From Gemmobacter sp. (GTDB taxonomy: Bacteria; Pseudomonadota; Alphaproteobacteria; Rhodobacterales; Rhodobacteraceae), in contig NZ_JAUCBS010000013.1 of the NCBI RefSeq assembly GCF_034676705.1, forward strand, positions 3,142,501-3,206,500: 64,000 nucleotides of DNA, given 5' to 3'. The notes beneath the pieces were generated by a model, which saw only the letters and a list, made by a program, of their open reading frames with translations, ran no database searches and had not been told where the DNA came from. This document shows positions 50,141-58,841 of this stretch, in pieces. A program made the translations under genes and the position numbers. The first letter of the stretch is position 1; each line of letters begins with the position of its first letter.

Positions 50141-51301
50141 CTATTCCGTGATAGCTCCAAAGTGCTGCGGATAATCGCCTTGGGCTTCCTCGCCCCGACG
50201 CAGAATATCGATAAGCGCAGCGAAATCGTGATCCGCCTGCGTCCCCTTCCAGCGATTTGCGAACCAACAGGTTAGCTGGATGTTCTCCGGCGAATAGTGG
50301 CCTGCGCTGTCCTTTCGGTCGATCGAAACCACTAACTCGGTAACCGGTCGTCCTTTCTGCGGCAGCAGCATCGGCAGACCTGTCAGCACGCATCGCCCGT
50401 CCTGGTCTTCCCACAGGTGGCAAAGAAAATCATAGAACGCTTCCGTCGAAGAGAACCCGAAGAGCTCCTTGTTCTTCACCACCCGCTCGACTGCCTGCCC
50501 GTTGGCATTGCCGACGCGGTGGATCACGCTCTGAGCGAGGCCGATCATAGCCGCCTTGAGATCACCCGGCCGCTGTAAGCCCTGCTGTCGCATCTGTTCG
50601 ATCTTCTGCGGCAGGCGAACCAACAGCCAGAGATAGGAATGCGCGTCGATCAGGCGGACTTCCTTGACCCCAACCCAACTGGTCAGCCCTGCTTGGACCG
50701 AGCGCACCGCTGCGATGAACTCCTGGTAGTTCGACCACGAGCATCGACCGGAGGTTCGAACGTCGATTCCGAGTTGCTCGAAAGCCTTGTCGAATGTGGT
50801 GGTGCCGATCGGCAAGAACTGGTTGTCATCGAAGACGTAGAACAGATACGCGATCAGGCTGTAGCGACGACCGATCAGAGCGACGAGATCGTCGAGAATT
50901 TCGGCGGGCTCTCGCCGCTCCCGGAAGAGGTCGAATACGTGACGCTCGAAGCGTTGGCGTGTGGGGCCGTTCCCGAGTTCTTCGCGAAGCCGGCCCGTTT
51001 CGCTCGGCTGATTGTGCCGAGGTTCCCACGGAACGAGATTGTTCCTGACGTCCTCACTTTCCTTGATTTCGATCGCACGGATTACCGCCGCAAGGATGCT
51101 TCCGCTCCCGACGTCGTTGGTGGTCCATTTGTCTGCCCCGAGGCGTTGGACCGCCATGTGCCGGATGATGGGTTTGTAGCTCTCCCACTTCGCTGCAACG
51201 CCTGTGGTGAACGATACGAACTGGCTGCCATTGTAAGCTCGAAGGTCATCGTTGAACTTGTTGAAGACCCTGATGAACCGGCTCTTATCCAGCGTTTCCA
51301 T
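50141..51301 (-). CDS. HNH-type nuclease domain protein (cargo)
   Basis: The 386-residue protein is antisense to the phage operon. The C-terminal part has an HNH-like core: DQDGRCVLTGLPM, VSIDRKDSAGHYSPENIQL and FANRWKGTQAD, where D/H/N residues would hold a metal. The N-terminal 280 residues (FVSFTTGVAAKWESYKPII, AYLFYVFDDNQFLPIGTTTFDKAF) match no family I recognise and look like a sensor or target-binding part. It ends 10 bp from the convergent phage gene. A role in phage exclusion is plausible but unproven. Confidence 0.72.
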   Translation of the reverse strand: METLDKSRFIRVFNKFNDDLRAYNGSQFVSFTTGVAAKWESYKPIIRHMAVQRLGADKWTTNDVGSGSILAAVIRAIEIKESEDVRNNLVPWEPRHNQPSETGRLREELGNGPTRQRFERHVFDLFRERREPAEILDDLVALIGRRYSLIAYLFYVFDDNQFLPIGTTTFDKAFEQLGIDVRTSGRCSWSNYQEFIAAVRSVQAGLTSWVGVKEVRLIDAHSYLWLLVRLPQKIEQMRQQGLQRPGDLKAAMIGLAQSVIHRVGNANGQAVERVVKNKELFGFSSTEAFYDFLCHLWEDQDGRCVLTGLPMLLPQKGRPVTELVVSIDRKDSAGHYSPENIQLTCWFANRWKGTQADHDFAALIDILRRGEEAQGDYPQHFGAITE

Positions 51302-51790
51302 TTCCAGTCACGTCCCCGACTACCCGATTTCTCGACGAATTGGCGTCCCCTGATGTCAAGCGCCATTGCGGAGATGAGACAATTTCCTGCGAGACACCGC
51401 AAGGCGAGACGGATCGCCCATCTGACAGTATCCATGGGGATATACTCGGGGTCGTGCGCTCGGGCGCACCGTCGCTGATCCCGAGGTGGATACCGGGGCT
51501 GGCTTCCGGGGTCCAGCCGGGGGCCATCCCGCTAACCCACTGATTTCCGGTTCCTTCCTGGCGGTATTCGTATGCTGGCGGGCGAAGCGCGGGACATCGC
51601 CAGCGACAGGGCCGGATTTCTGGGAAGCCACCCGGAAGCCGGACCCGCTCATGCCCCGCTCAAACACCAATGAACGCTGGCCTTCCGACCGGACACTGCT
51701 GGTGGCCGCTGGACCCCGTGTGGAGTCCGGCCCGGCATCCGGAGTCCGGAAGCCACCGGCATCCACCCCGACCGAGGAACCTTGCCCACC
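51302..51790. other. Region before the ParB-methyltransferase gene, no gene assigned
   Basis: I see no gene I can support. A rightward frame of 102 codons (51486-51794) is open but Pro/Gly/Arg-rich with no family. The region should hold the divergent promoters of the HNH gene and the methyltransferase. Confidence 0.35.
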
Positions 51791-53164
51791 ATGATGCTGA
51801 GCTTCGCCCCGGACGCGATTGAGACTTGGCCGCTGTCGCGCCTCCAGCCCTACGCGAAGAACGCGAAGGCGCATGGCGCGGACCAGGTCGCCAAGATCGC
51901 CGCCAGCATGGCCGAGTTCGGCTGGACGGTGCCATGCCTCGTCGCCGAGGACGGCGAACTGATCGCCGGGCACGGGCGCGTGCTGGCCGCGACGCAGCTT
52001 GGGCTGACCGAAGCGCCGGTGATCGTGCTGGGTCACCTCACCGAGGCGCAACGGCGGGCATACCGCATCGCGGACAACAAGCTGACCGAACTCGGCACCT
52101 GGGACGAGGCGCTGCTGTCGGCAGAACTGAACGATCTACTGGCCGAGGATTTCGACCTTTCGCTGGTTGGCTTCTCCGACGGCGAGCTGGACAAGCTGCT
52201 GGCCTACGTTGCGGAAGACGACGGTGAAGAAGGTGGCGCCGGGGGCTCCGTGCCGCCGGTGACCATCCCCGAGCCGCCACGCAATCCTGCCTCGCAGACC
52301 GGCGATCTGTGGATTCTCGGCGATCACCGGCTGCTCTGCGGCGACAGCACCAGCGCCGCCGATGTGCGCCGCCTGATGAATGGTGAACGGGCGATCCTGT
52401 TCGCGACCGACCCGCCATATCTGGTGGACTACGACGGCTCGAACCACCCGACCCGCAACAAGGACTGGTCCGCGTCCTACGGCACCACCTGGGACGACAG
52501 TTCGCAGGGCGCGGAGCTCTATGACGGCTTCATCTCGGCGGCCGTCGCCGAGGCAATCACCGAAGACGCCGCCTGGTACTGCTGGCACGCCTCGCGCCGC
52601 CAGGCGATGCTGGAAGCCTGCTGGGAAAAGGCGGGCGCCTTCGTGCACCAGCAGATCATCTGGGTGAAGGATCGCGGTGTCTTGACCCGGTCCCACTACC
52701 TCTGGAAGCACGAGCCCTGCTTCATGGGCTGGCGCCGCCCGAACCGCCCACCGAAGGTGGCCGAAGAAACCCTGCCATCGACATGGGCGCTGCCCAGCTT
52801 CGCCAAGGACGATCGGCCCGACCACCCGACGCCGAAACCGCTCGACGCCTTCGGGATCCCGATGCGCCAGCATGTGGCGCGGGGCGGGCTCTGCTACGAG
52901 CCGTTCTCCGGCTCCGGCTCGCAGATCATGGCGGGCGAAGCCAATGGCCGCCGCGTCTTCGCGATGGAGATCAGCCCGGCCTATGTCGATGTCGCCGTGG
53001 AGCGCTGGCAGGCCGAGACCGGCCGCGACGCGATCCTCGACGGTGACGGTCGGACCTTCGCCGAGGTGAAAGCCGAGCGGCTGGGCGACGACGCCCCGGC
53101 CGATGCCCCGGCAACGGACGCCGGACCCGCCGAACCCGCGCGAAAGCGCAAGACCGCCGCATGA
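51791..53164 (+). CDS. ParB-domain DNA methyltransferase fusion
   Basis: The 457-residue protein joins an N-terminal ParB-like domain (RLQPYAKNAKAHGADQVAKIAASMAEFG, ELIAGHGRVLAATQLG) to an N6/N4 DNA methyltransferase with motif IV FATDPPYLVDYDG (about residue 205) and motif I YEPFSGSGSQIMAGE near the end. Phages carry such orphan enzymes to protect their DNA from host restriction or to mark it. The tail is Ala/Pro-rich. The ATG at 51791 was chosen. Confidence 0.88.
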   Translation: MMLSFAPDAIETWPLSRLQPYAKNAKAHGADQVAKIAASMAEFGWTVPCLVAEDGELIAGHGRVLAATQLGLTEAPVIVLGHLTEAQRRAYRIADNKLTELGTWDEALLSAELNDLLAEDFDLSLVGFSDGELDKLLAYVAEDDGEEGGAGGSVPPVTIPEPPRNPASQTGDLWILGDHRLLCGDSTSAADVRRLMNGERAILFATDPPYLVDYDGSNHPTRNKDWSASYGTTWDDSSQGAELYDGFISAAVAEAITEDAAWYCWHASRRQAMLEACWEKAGAFVHQQIIWVKDRGVLTRSHYLWKHEPCFMGWRRPNRPPKVAEETLPSTWALPSFAKDDRPDHPTPKPLDAFGIPMRQHVARGGLCYEPFSGSGSQIMAGEANGRRVFAMEISPAYVDVAVERWQAETGRDAILDGDGRTFAEVKAERLGDDAPADAPATDAGPAEPARKRKTAA

Positions 53165-53385
53165 AGCAGTCACGCCTCATGTCTTTGGTCGAGTCCATCG
53201 CCAACGTGGCTGTCGGCTACGGCGTCGCGGTCGTCACGCAGATCCTAATCTTCCCGGTCTTCGGGCTGCACACGACGCTGGCGCAGAACCTGAAGATGGG
53301 CGCCATTTTCACCGTAGTCTCGATCGCCCGTTCCTTTGCCTTGCGGCGGGTGTTCGAGGCGATCCGGATGCGGAGCGCCAAATGA
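53161..53385 (+). CDS. Small membrane protein (DUF7220-like)
   Basis: The 74-residue protein has two hydrophobic segments (VAVGYGVAVVTQILIFPVFG and MGAIFTVVSIARSFALRRVF) and a basic end. It overlaps the methyltransferase by 4 bases. Such proteins are common in alphaproteobacterial prophages; the function is not known. Confidence 0.75.
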   Translation: MKQSRLMSLVESIANVAVGYGVAVVTQILIFPVFGLHTTLAQNLKMGAIFTVVSIARSFALRRVFEAIRMRSAK

Positions 53386-53387
53386 TC

Positions 53388-53414
53388 GACCGCCGCCCCG
53401 GTGGGACGGCGGTC
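53388..53414. terminator. Hairpin between convergent genes
   Basis: GACCGCCG (53388-53395) pairs with CGGCGGTC (53407-53414) between two convergent genes. It may terminate transcription from both sides; there is no T-run. Confidence 0.45.
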
Positions 53415-53438
53415 ATCAAGTTGTCGGGGTCGGGTGCT

Positions 53439-54011
53439 TCAGGCTGCAGGGAGCTTGTACACGCGCCCCCGGTTCTCGACCTTCTCCGAGGTTACCTCGA
53501 GCCCGAGCTTCTTCTTCAGCGCCCCGGCCATCGCGCCGCGCACCGTGTGCGACTGCCAGCCCGTCGCGGCCATGATCTCCTCGATGGTCGCGCCGTCCGG
53601 CGCGCGCAGCATCGCGATCAGCGTGGCTTGTTTCGTGCCCTCGCGCGGTGTGCGCGTCTTGGGCGCAGCCTTCGGTTCTGTGGGGGTGTCCGGCGCGGGC
53701 TCCTCGGTCGGCGCGTCCGTCGCGCCCGTGGGTGCGGCGTTCGCGTCCTCGGGCTCGATCCCGATGGCGGCGAGGCCTGCGTCGGTGGCGACCAGCGTGA
53801 CGCCGTGGCCGTCCCCGCTCTCGCGCCACATGGGCTCGCCCTTGCGCATGTCGGCGTCGACCTCCTGCAGGAACCCCTTTGCGATCATCGCGCCAACCAC
53901 CTTGGCGGCAGCGCCGCCGCGCAGGCTCTCGGGCAGCGGCAGGGCGATGTGCTCGGGCCGCTGGGCGGCGGCGCTCAGGATCAGGGCTTGGGTGTCGGAA
54001 AGCTTGTTCAT
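53439..54011 (-). CDS. DUF3489 family protein
   Basis: The 190-residue protein has an N-terminal DUF3489-type helical domain (LSDTQALILSAAAQRPEHIALPLPESLRGGAAAKVV), a long Ala/Pro/Thr linker and a C-terminal winged-helix-like part (ATLIAMLRAPDGATIEEIMAATGWQSHTVRGAMAGALKK). DNA binding is likely. It runs against the surrounding phage genes, so it could be a regulator. Confidence 0.82.
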   Translation of the reverse strand: MNKLSDTQALILSAAAQRPEHIALPLPESLRGGAAAKVVGAMIAKGFLQEVDADMRKGEPMWRESGDGHGVTLVATDAGLAAIGIEPEDANAAPTGATDAPTEEPAPDTPTEPKAAPKTRTPREGTKQATLIAMLRAPDGATIEEIMAATGWQSHTVRGAMAGALKKKLGLEVTSEKVENRGRVYKLPAA

Positions 54012-54064
54012 CGTCGTCTCCCGTATCGGGGCGCGCAGGATGCGGGCCCTTCTAAGAGGCCAAG

Positions 54065-54080
54065 CCCGCCGGTCGGCGGG
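54065..54080. terminator. Small GC hairpin
   Basis: CCCGCC (54065-54070) pairs with GGCGGG (54075-54080) between two leftward genes. It may attenuate or end transcription. Confidence 0.3.
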
Positions 54081-54101
54081 CGGGACCGGGAGCGGGTCGT
54101 C

Positions 54102-54326
54102 TTACTCGGCGTGTTCGCCTTCGCTGAAGGCCATGTCGGTGATCTCGCGCAGCTTGGCGCGGTAGTGGTTCAGGGTGCCGACATGGCCCCAATTGATCTC
54201 GTCGGGGTGGATCTCGAAATGGTCGGCGCTCAGGGCCGCGAGTCGCTCCAGCATCGCGTCGATCTCGGACTTGGCGGCGAGGAAGGCGTCGAGGGCTTTC
54301 GTGTTGTCCTGTGCGCGGCGGGTCAT
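54102..54326 (-). CDS. Small helical hypothetical protein
   Basis: The 74-residue protein is acidic and helical (DNTKALDAFLAAKSEIDAMLERLAALSADHFEIHPD). I recognise no family. It lies upstream of the DUF3489 gene on the same strand and could be co-transcribed with it. Confidence 0.6.
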   Translation of the reverse strand: MTRRAQDNTKALDAFLAAKSEIDAMLERLAALSADHFEIHPDEINWGHVGTLNHYRAKLREITDMAFSEGEHAE

Positions 54327-54446
54327 CCGGCTGGCTCCTTGGTGAGTTGCATCGCTTCGTTGGAGTGACGTTCGCTCCGGTGGCGACGCTTATCAACTCG
54401 ATAAGCACATGATCTTGAATGACAATCGGAGCCGTCGATGCAGGGC

Positions 54447-54998
54447 ATGAGCGAGCGCCAGTACGCCGCGCATGTCGGGCTGTCGCGGGGCGCGATCCAG
54501 AAGGCGAAGACGGCCGAGCGGCTGGTTCTCTATCCCGACGGCAGCATCAACGCGGCGGCCAGCGATGCGCGACGTGCCGAGATGACGGACCCGTCGAAGA
54601 CTCGCAAACCGCCCGCGCCGAAGCTGAAGCCGGTCCCTGAGGCGGCGGTGGCGGCAGTCGGGGACACGCTGCGCGAACAGGGGCTGGCAGTTCCTGCGGT
54701 GGGCGGCGGCACCACCTTCCTGCAGGCCAAGACCGCAAACGAGGTGCTGAAGGCGCAGGAGCGCCGCATCCGGCTCCAGAAGCTGAAGGGGGAGTTGATC
54801 GAGCGGGCCCGCGCACTGGCGCTGGTGTTCCGGCTGGCGCGGGAGGAGCGGGACACGTGGGTGAACTGGCCCGCGCGGGCTGCGGCGCTGATGGCAGCCG
54901 ATCTGGGTGTCGAGCCAGCCGCGATGCAGAAGGTGCTGGAGAGACATGTACGCGCCCACCTCGACGAGCTTGCCGAGGTCCGGCCCGACTTCCGGTGA
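54447..54998 (+). CDS. Phage terminase small subunit (Nu1-like)
   Basis: The 183-residue protein starts with a helix-turn-helix (SERQYAAHVGLSRGAIQKAKTAERL), has a basic linker and a helical part (AQERRIRLQKLKGELIERARALALVFRLAREER), the pattern of Nu1-like small terminases that bind the cos region and hold the large subunit. It overlaps the terminase large gene by 53 bp, supporting the assignment. ATG 54447 was preferred to 54438. Confidence 0.8.
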   Translation: MSERQYAAHVGLSRGAIQKAKTAERLVLYPDGSINAAASDARRAEMTDPSKTRKPPAPKLKPVPEAAVAAVGDTLREQGLAVPAVGGGTTFLQAKTANEVLKAQERRIRLQKLKGELIERARALALVFRLAREERDTWVNWPARAAALMAADLGVEPAAMQKVLERHVRAHLDELAEVRPDFR

Positions 54999-56937
54999 TG
55001 ATGATGGCCTGACGGACTTCGATGGCGCGGGCGAGATCCTACGCGCCTGGGGCAACGGGCTGCGGCCCGACCCGGACCTGACCGTCTCGGAATGGGCGGA
55101 CCGGCACCGGATGCTCTCGGGCCGCGCCTCGGCCGAACCGGGGCGCTACCGTACGGCGCGCACGCCCTACATGCGCGAGATCATGGACCGGCTGTCGCCC
55201 GGCGATTCCACGCAGCGCATCGTGTTCATGAAGGCGGCACAGGTCGGCGCGACCGAGGCGGGCAACAACTGGATCGGCTTTGCCATCCACCAGGCGCCAG
55301 GCCCGATGCTCGCCGTCCAGCCGACAGTGGAACTCGCCAAGCGCAACTCGCGGCAGCGGATCGACCCGCTGATCGATGAGAGCCCGGAACTGCGGGAGCG
55401 GGTCAAACCGGCCCGGTCTCGAGACGCGGGCAACACGATGCTGTCGAAAGAGTTCGCGGGCGGCATCCTGATAATGACCGGTGCGAACTCGGCGGTCGGG
55501 CTGCGGTCCACCCCGGCGCGCTACATCTTCCTCGACGAGGTCGATGCCTATCCGGCCTCGGCCGACGAGGAAGGTGATCCGGTCACGCTGGCGGAGGCCC
55601 GGTCGCTGACCTTCGCGCACCGGCGCAAGGTGTTCCTGGTCTCGACGCCCACCATCCGAGGGCTGTCGCGCATCGAGCGGGAATTCGAGGCCAGCGACCA
55701 GCGGCGGTTCTTCGTGCCGTGCCCGCATTGCGGGGCGATGCAGTGGCTGAAGTTCGACCGGCTGCGCTGGCAGAAGGGCCGCCCGGAGACGGCGGAATAT
55801 TGCTGCGAGAGCTGCGACGCGGCCATCGCGGAGCACCACAAGACGGCGATGCTGGAGGGCGGCGAATGGCGGGCGACCGCCACGGCCGCCGATCCGACCA
55901 CGGTCGGGTACCACCTCTCGGCGCTCTATTCGCCGATCGGCTGGCTGAGCTGGCAGCGGATCGTGCGGGCCTGGGACGCAGCCCAAGGGTCGGACGAGGC
56001 GATCAAGGCGTTCCGCAACACCATCCTCGGCGAGACATGGGTCGAGAGTGGCGAAGCCCCTGACTGGCAGCGGCTCTACGACCGGCGCGAGGCTTGGAAA
56101 CCGGGTACCGTTCCTGCGGGCGGGTTGTTCCTGACCGCCGGGGCCGACGTGCAGAAGGACCGGATCGAGGTCGATGTCTGGGCTTGGGCCCGGGGCTTGG
56201 AAAGCTGGCTGGTCGATCATGTCGTGATCGACGGCGGCCCCGGCGATCCGGCTTGCTGGCAGGCGCTGACGGCGCTGCTGGGCAAGGTCTGGACACATGC
56301 CAGCGGCCAGCACCTGACCATCGCGCGACTGGCCATCGATACCGGCTACGAGACCAGCGCGGTCTATGGCTGGGCCCGACAGGTCGGGTTTGCGCAGGTC
56401 GCGCCGGTCAAGGGGCTCGAGGGCTTCAACCGGTCGAGTCCGGTTACGGGGCCGACCTATGTTGATGCCACGATCGGCGGGAAACGCCTGCGCCGCGGGG
56501 CGCGGCTCTGGTCGGTGGCAACCTCGACCTTCAAGGCCGAGACCTATCGCTTCCTGCGGCAGGACCGGTCAACGCCGGAGGAGATCTCGGCCGGTGCCTC
56601 GTTCCCGGCGGGAACGGTGCATCTGCCGGGTTGGACCGACGGCGAATGGCTGAAACAGCTGACGGCGGAACAGCTGATCACGGTGAAGTCGAAGCGCGGG
56701 TTCAGCAAGCTGGAATGGCAGAAGCTGCGCGAACGCAACGAGGCGCTGGATTGCCGCATCTACGCCCGCGCTGCCGCCTGGATCGTGGGGGTGGATCGTT
56801 GGCCGGAGGCCCGCTGGCAGGAATTGGAGCAGCAGCTGGACGTTGCTGCCCCAGAGGTCTCAGGCGGCCCGTCGGGGAAACCGCCGGCACGACCATCGGC
56901 GCGGCGGCGCACAGTGCGCTCGAGCTACATGCTGTGA
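54946..56937 (+). CDS. Phage terminase large subunit (GpA family)
   Basis: This is the DNA-packaging motor and cos nuclease, lambda gpA type. The 663-residue protein has the ATPase region (FMKAAQVGATEAGNNWIGF as the Walker A-like segment, ARYIFLDEVDAYPASADEEGD as Walker B), a zinc-like CPHCGAMQ...CCESCDAAI insert and a C-terminal nuclease region (GLFLTAGADVQKDRIEVDVW, LAIDTGYETSAVYGW). The gene starts inside the small subunit gene. Length matches the family. Confidence 0.93.
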   Translation: MYAPTSTSLPRSGPTSGDDDGLTDFDGAGEILRAWGNGLRPDPDLTVSEWADRHRMLSGRASAEPGRYRTARTPYMREIMDRLSPGDSTQRIVFMKAAQVGATEAGNNWIGFAIHQAPGPMLAVQPTVELAKRNSRQRIDPLIDESPELRERVKPARSRDAGNTMLSKEFAGGILIMTGANSAVGLRSTPARYIFLDEVDAYPASADEEGDPVTLAEARSLTFAHRRKVFLVSTPTIRGLSRIEREFEASDQRRFFVPCPHCGAMQWLKFDRLRWQKGRPETAEYCCESCDAAIAEHHKTAMLEGGEWRATATAADPTTVGYHLSALYSPIGWLSWQRIVRAWDAAQGSDEAIKAFRNTILGETWVESGEAPDWQRLYDRREAWKPGTVPAGGLFLTAGADVQKDRIEVDVWAWARGLESWLVDHVVIDGGPGDPACWQALTALLGKVWTHASGQHLTIARLAIDTGYETSAVYGWARQVGFAQVAPVKGLEGFNRSSPVTGPTYVDATIGGKRLRRGARLWSVATSTFKAETYRFLRQDRSTPEEISAGASFPAGTVHLPGWTDGEWLKQLTAEQLITVKSKRGFSKLEWQKLRERNEALDCRIYARAAAWIVGVDRWPEARWQELEQQLDVAAPEVSGGPSGKPPARPSARRRTVRSSYML

Positions 56938-56941
56938 AACG

Positions 56942-57559
56942 CTACGAGTTCCATGGCCGCTTGCCGGTGCGGTGGCTCTTGAGTGGGCCGCGCCGTCGGG
57001 CGGCAAAATTGTCCTCGATGATCATCCTGATCCAGTGTTCCTCGATATCCTCGGGGTCGAAGACCTCGCCGTACCAGCTGAGCATTCGCTGGAACTGCTC
57101 GTGTTCGGTACCTGCCATCGCTTCGAGGAATTCCTCGAAGCCTGTAATCCCGCCGACATCTTCCGGGGGGGCGCGGCGGGCGCCTACGACGAAACGCGGA
57201 TATTCGAGACCAGGGTCGCCCGGTCTTGGTTCATCCATGGTGATGCGGTGCCGCCAGTTGTCGCCGAAGTCATAGACGTAGAGGAATTCGCGCACGCCGC
57301 GCTCGATCAGCGCACCGAGGCGAAGACCCTGTTCCTTGTAGACCTTGCGCTCATCGACGACATCCCCCCGATCCGGAACGCCGTAGACCTTGTCGCCGAT
57401 CAGGAATTCGTGGAGATGATAGTCCTGCCACCGCATCACCACCTGAATGATGTCGTGCAGGCTTGCGAGCGTGGTCGACAGGGGAAGATCAAGCTCCCGC
57501 CAGACGAGGGGGGTGGTCTCTGCCAGTTCGATCCGGACGCGGGTGATGACTTCTGACAC
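56942..57559 (-). CDS. pRiA4b ORF-3 family protein (cargo)
   Basis: The 205-residue protein has the family start VRIELAETTPLVWRELDLPLSTTLASLHDIIQVV, the HLHEFLIGDKVYG motif, FLYVYDFGDNWRHRI and the GGITGFEEFLEAMAG end. The family is widespread on plasmids and islands; its function is unknown. It is antisense to the packaging genes, starts 5 bp from the terminase stop and is followed upstream by another antisense gene with a SEC-C motif. Confidence 0.85.
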   Translation of the reverse strand: MSEVITRVRIELAETTPLVWRELDLPLSTTLASLHDIIQVVMRWQDYHLHEFLIGDKVYGVPDRGDVVDERKVYKEQGLRLGALIERGVREFLYVYDFGDNWRHRITMDEPRPGDPGLEYPRFVVGARRAPPEDVGGITGFEEFLEAMAGTEHEQFQRMLSWYGEVFDPEDIEEHWIRMIIEDNFAARRRGPLKSHRTGKRPWNS

Positions 57560-57662
57560 AAGGGGCTCCGAAAGTGGTGGCGACAGCTGCTAGCGACAGA
57601 AGTCCAAGCTCAGCGCATGAGGCCGAAGCGGCTCGGCCCCTTTTTGCGCGAGGAACTGCTCA

Positions 57663-58556
57663 TTACTGAAGACAGCATTTCTTGAACTTCTTTCCGCTGC
57701 CGCATGGGCAAGGATCGTTCCGGCCGACTGATGGCGCCGGGTTGCGCCAGAAGTTCGCCATGGGGATTACGCGCGGGTCTGGCTCTTCTTTCCGCGCCTT
57801 TTGCTTCTCGAAATAGGCGTCAGTGTAGCAGTACCAGCGCGACAGCTCTTCGACTGCGTCCTCGATCAGGCCCAGGCGGTAGCGGCGATTAGCAGGAATA
57901 CCCCCGGCCACGCGCGTTGCTTCAAGATCGGCAAGGAAATCCGAAAAGCTGCAGAAATCCTTCGGGATTTGTCCCTTGTCGAAGACCGCGCGCACGACGT
58001 CGGTCATGTCCTCTAGCCCAAGGTCTGCCACAGCCTCGGTCCAGCCGATGAGCAGATCGGTCGGGGCTTTGGGCTGATGGGTAAGGAAACTGCGTATGAA
58101 GCTCTCGATCACCGGCCGTCGCGCGGGGTGCAACTCCGCCAGCAGGACGAGGGCGCTCATCATTGCGCTGCGGGCGAATTCATCCGCGCGCAGATCCATG
58201 ATCGCCTCGAACAGAGGATCGAGATCGCCATCGAAGGCGCCCGCAATCATGCGAAACGCGCTTTCGGTGACCGCGTCGCCTAGCGTGGAATCGAGTGTCC
58301 GGGTCGAGCGGCGCATCAAGCGCAGAAGCGGGCGGTACGCGCGTGCCTCGCGCCACTGCCCCAGCAGATAGGCGACCGGGATCAAGGCCATCAGATCGGC
58401 GTCCGTCATGGAGCCGGATCGCTGCTGACTGATCCGATCGAGCAGATCGACGAAGATCGGTGCCATCACGTCGCGCTGCGCCGAGGCGGCGGCCATGGCC
58501 TCCTTGGGGAAAATGTCGTTTCGCGCAAGGTCGCGCAGGATTTCGGTGGGGGTCAT
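57663..58556 (-). CDS. DUF1186-like protein with SEC-C zinc motif (cargo)
   Basis: The 297-residue protein is a helical repeat domain (LIPVAYLLGQWREARAYRPLLRLM, MSALVLLAELHPARRPVIESF) ending in a SEC-C zinc motif (GRNDPCPCGSGKKFKKCC), which in SecA binds zinc and phospholipid or SecB. SEC-C proteins and pRiA4b ORF-3 proteins recur together in mobile DNA. The start at 58556 (MTPTEILRD) excludes 25 upstream codons of atypical sequence. The function is unknown. Confidence 0.82.
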   Translation of the reverse strand: MTPTEILRDLARNDIFPKEAMAAASAQRDVMAPIFVDLLDRISQQRSGSMTDADLMALIPVAYLLGQWREARAYRPLLRLMRRSTRTLDSTLGDAVTESAFRMIAGAFDGDLDPLFEAIMDLRADEFARSAMMSALVLLAELHPARRPVIESFIRSFLTHQPKAPTDLLIGWTEAVADLGLEDMTDVVRAVFDKGQIPKDFCSFSDFLADLEATRVAGGIPANRRYRLGLIEDAVEELSRWYCYTDAYFEKQKARKEEPDPRVIPMANFWRNPAPSVGRNDPCPCGSGKKFKKCCLQ

Positions 58557-58621
58557 AGATTCGCTTTCGGCAGGCGACAAGGCCCTCAGATGAAACAGGT
58601 CCGAGGGACGGGTCAACTCAC

Positions 58622-58837
58622 ATGCCCACAATCACCGACCTTCGCACCCGCCGTGAGGCGCTGGCCGCACAGCGCGCCTCGGGCGTGGCCCGGGTCAGCT
58701 ATGACGGCAAGACCGTGGATTACCGCTCTGTGGCGGAAATCGACCGGGCCATCGAGGCGCTGGATCGCGAGATCGCCTCGGCCGAAGGGCGGCGGATCGT
58801 GCGCCAGGTCCGCGTGACGACAGCGAAGGGGCTCTGA
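58622..58837 (+). CDS. Head-tail connector gpW
   Basis: The 71-residue protein (TDLRTRREALAAQRASGVARVSYDGKTVDYRSVAEI) has the length and fold pattern of lambda gpW, which sits in the portal neck and closes the filled head. It directly precedes the portal gene, as in lambda. Confidence 0.88.
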   Translation: MPTITDLRTRREALAAQRASGVARVSYDGKTVDYRSVAEIDRAIEALDREIASAEGRRIVRQVRVTTAKGL

Positions 58838-58841
58838 CAAG

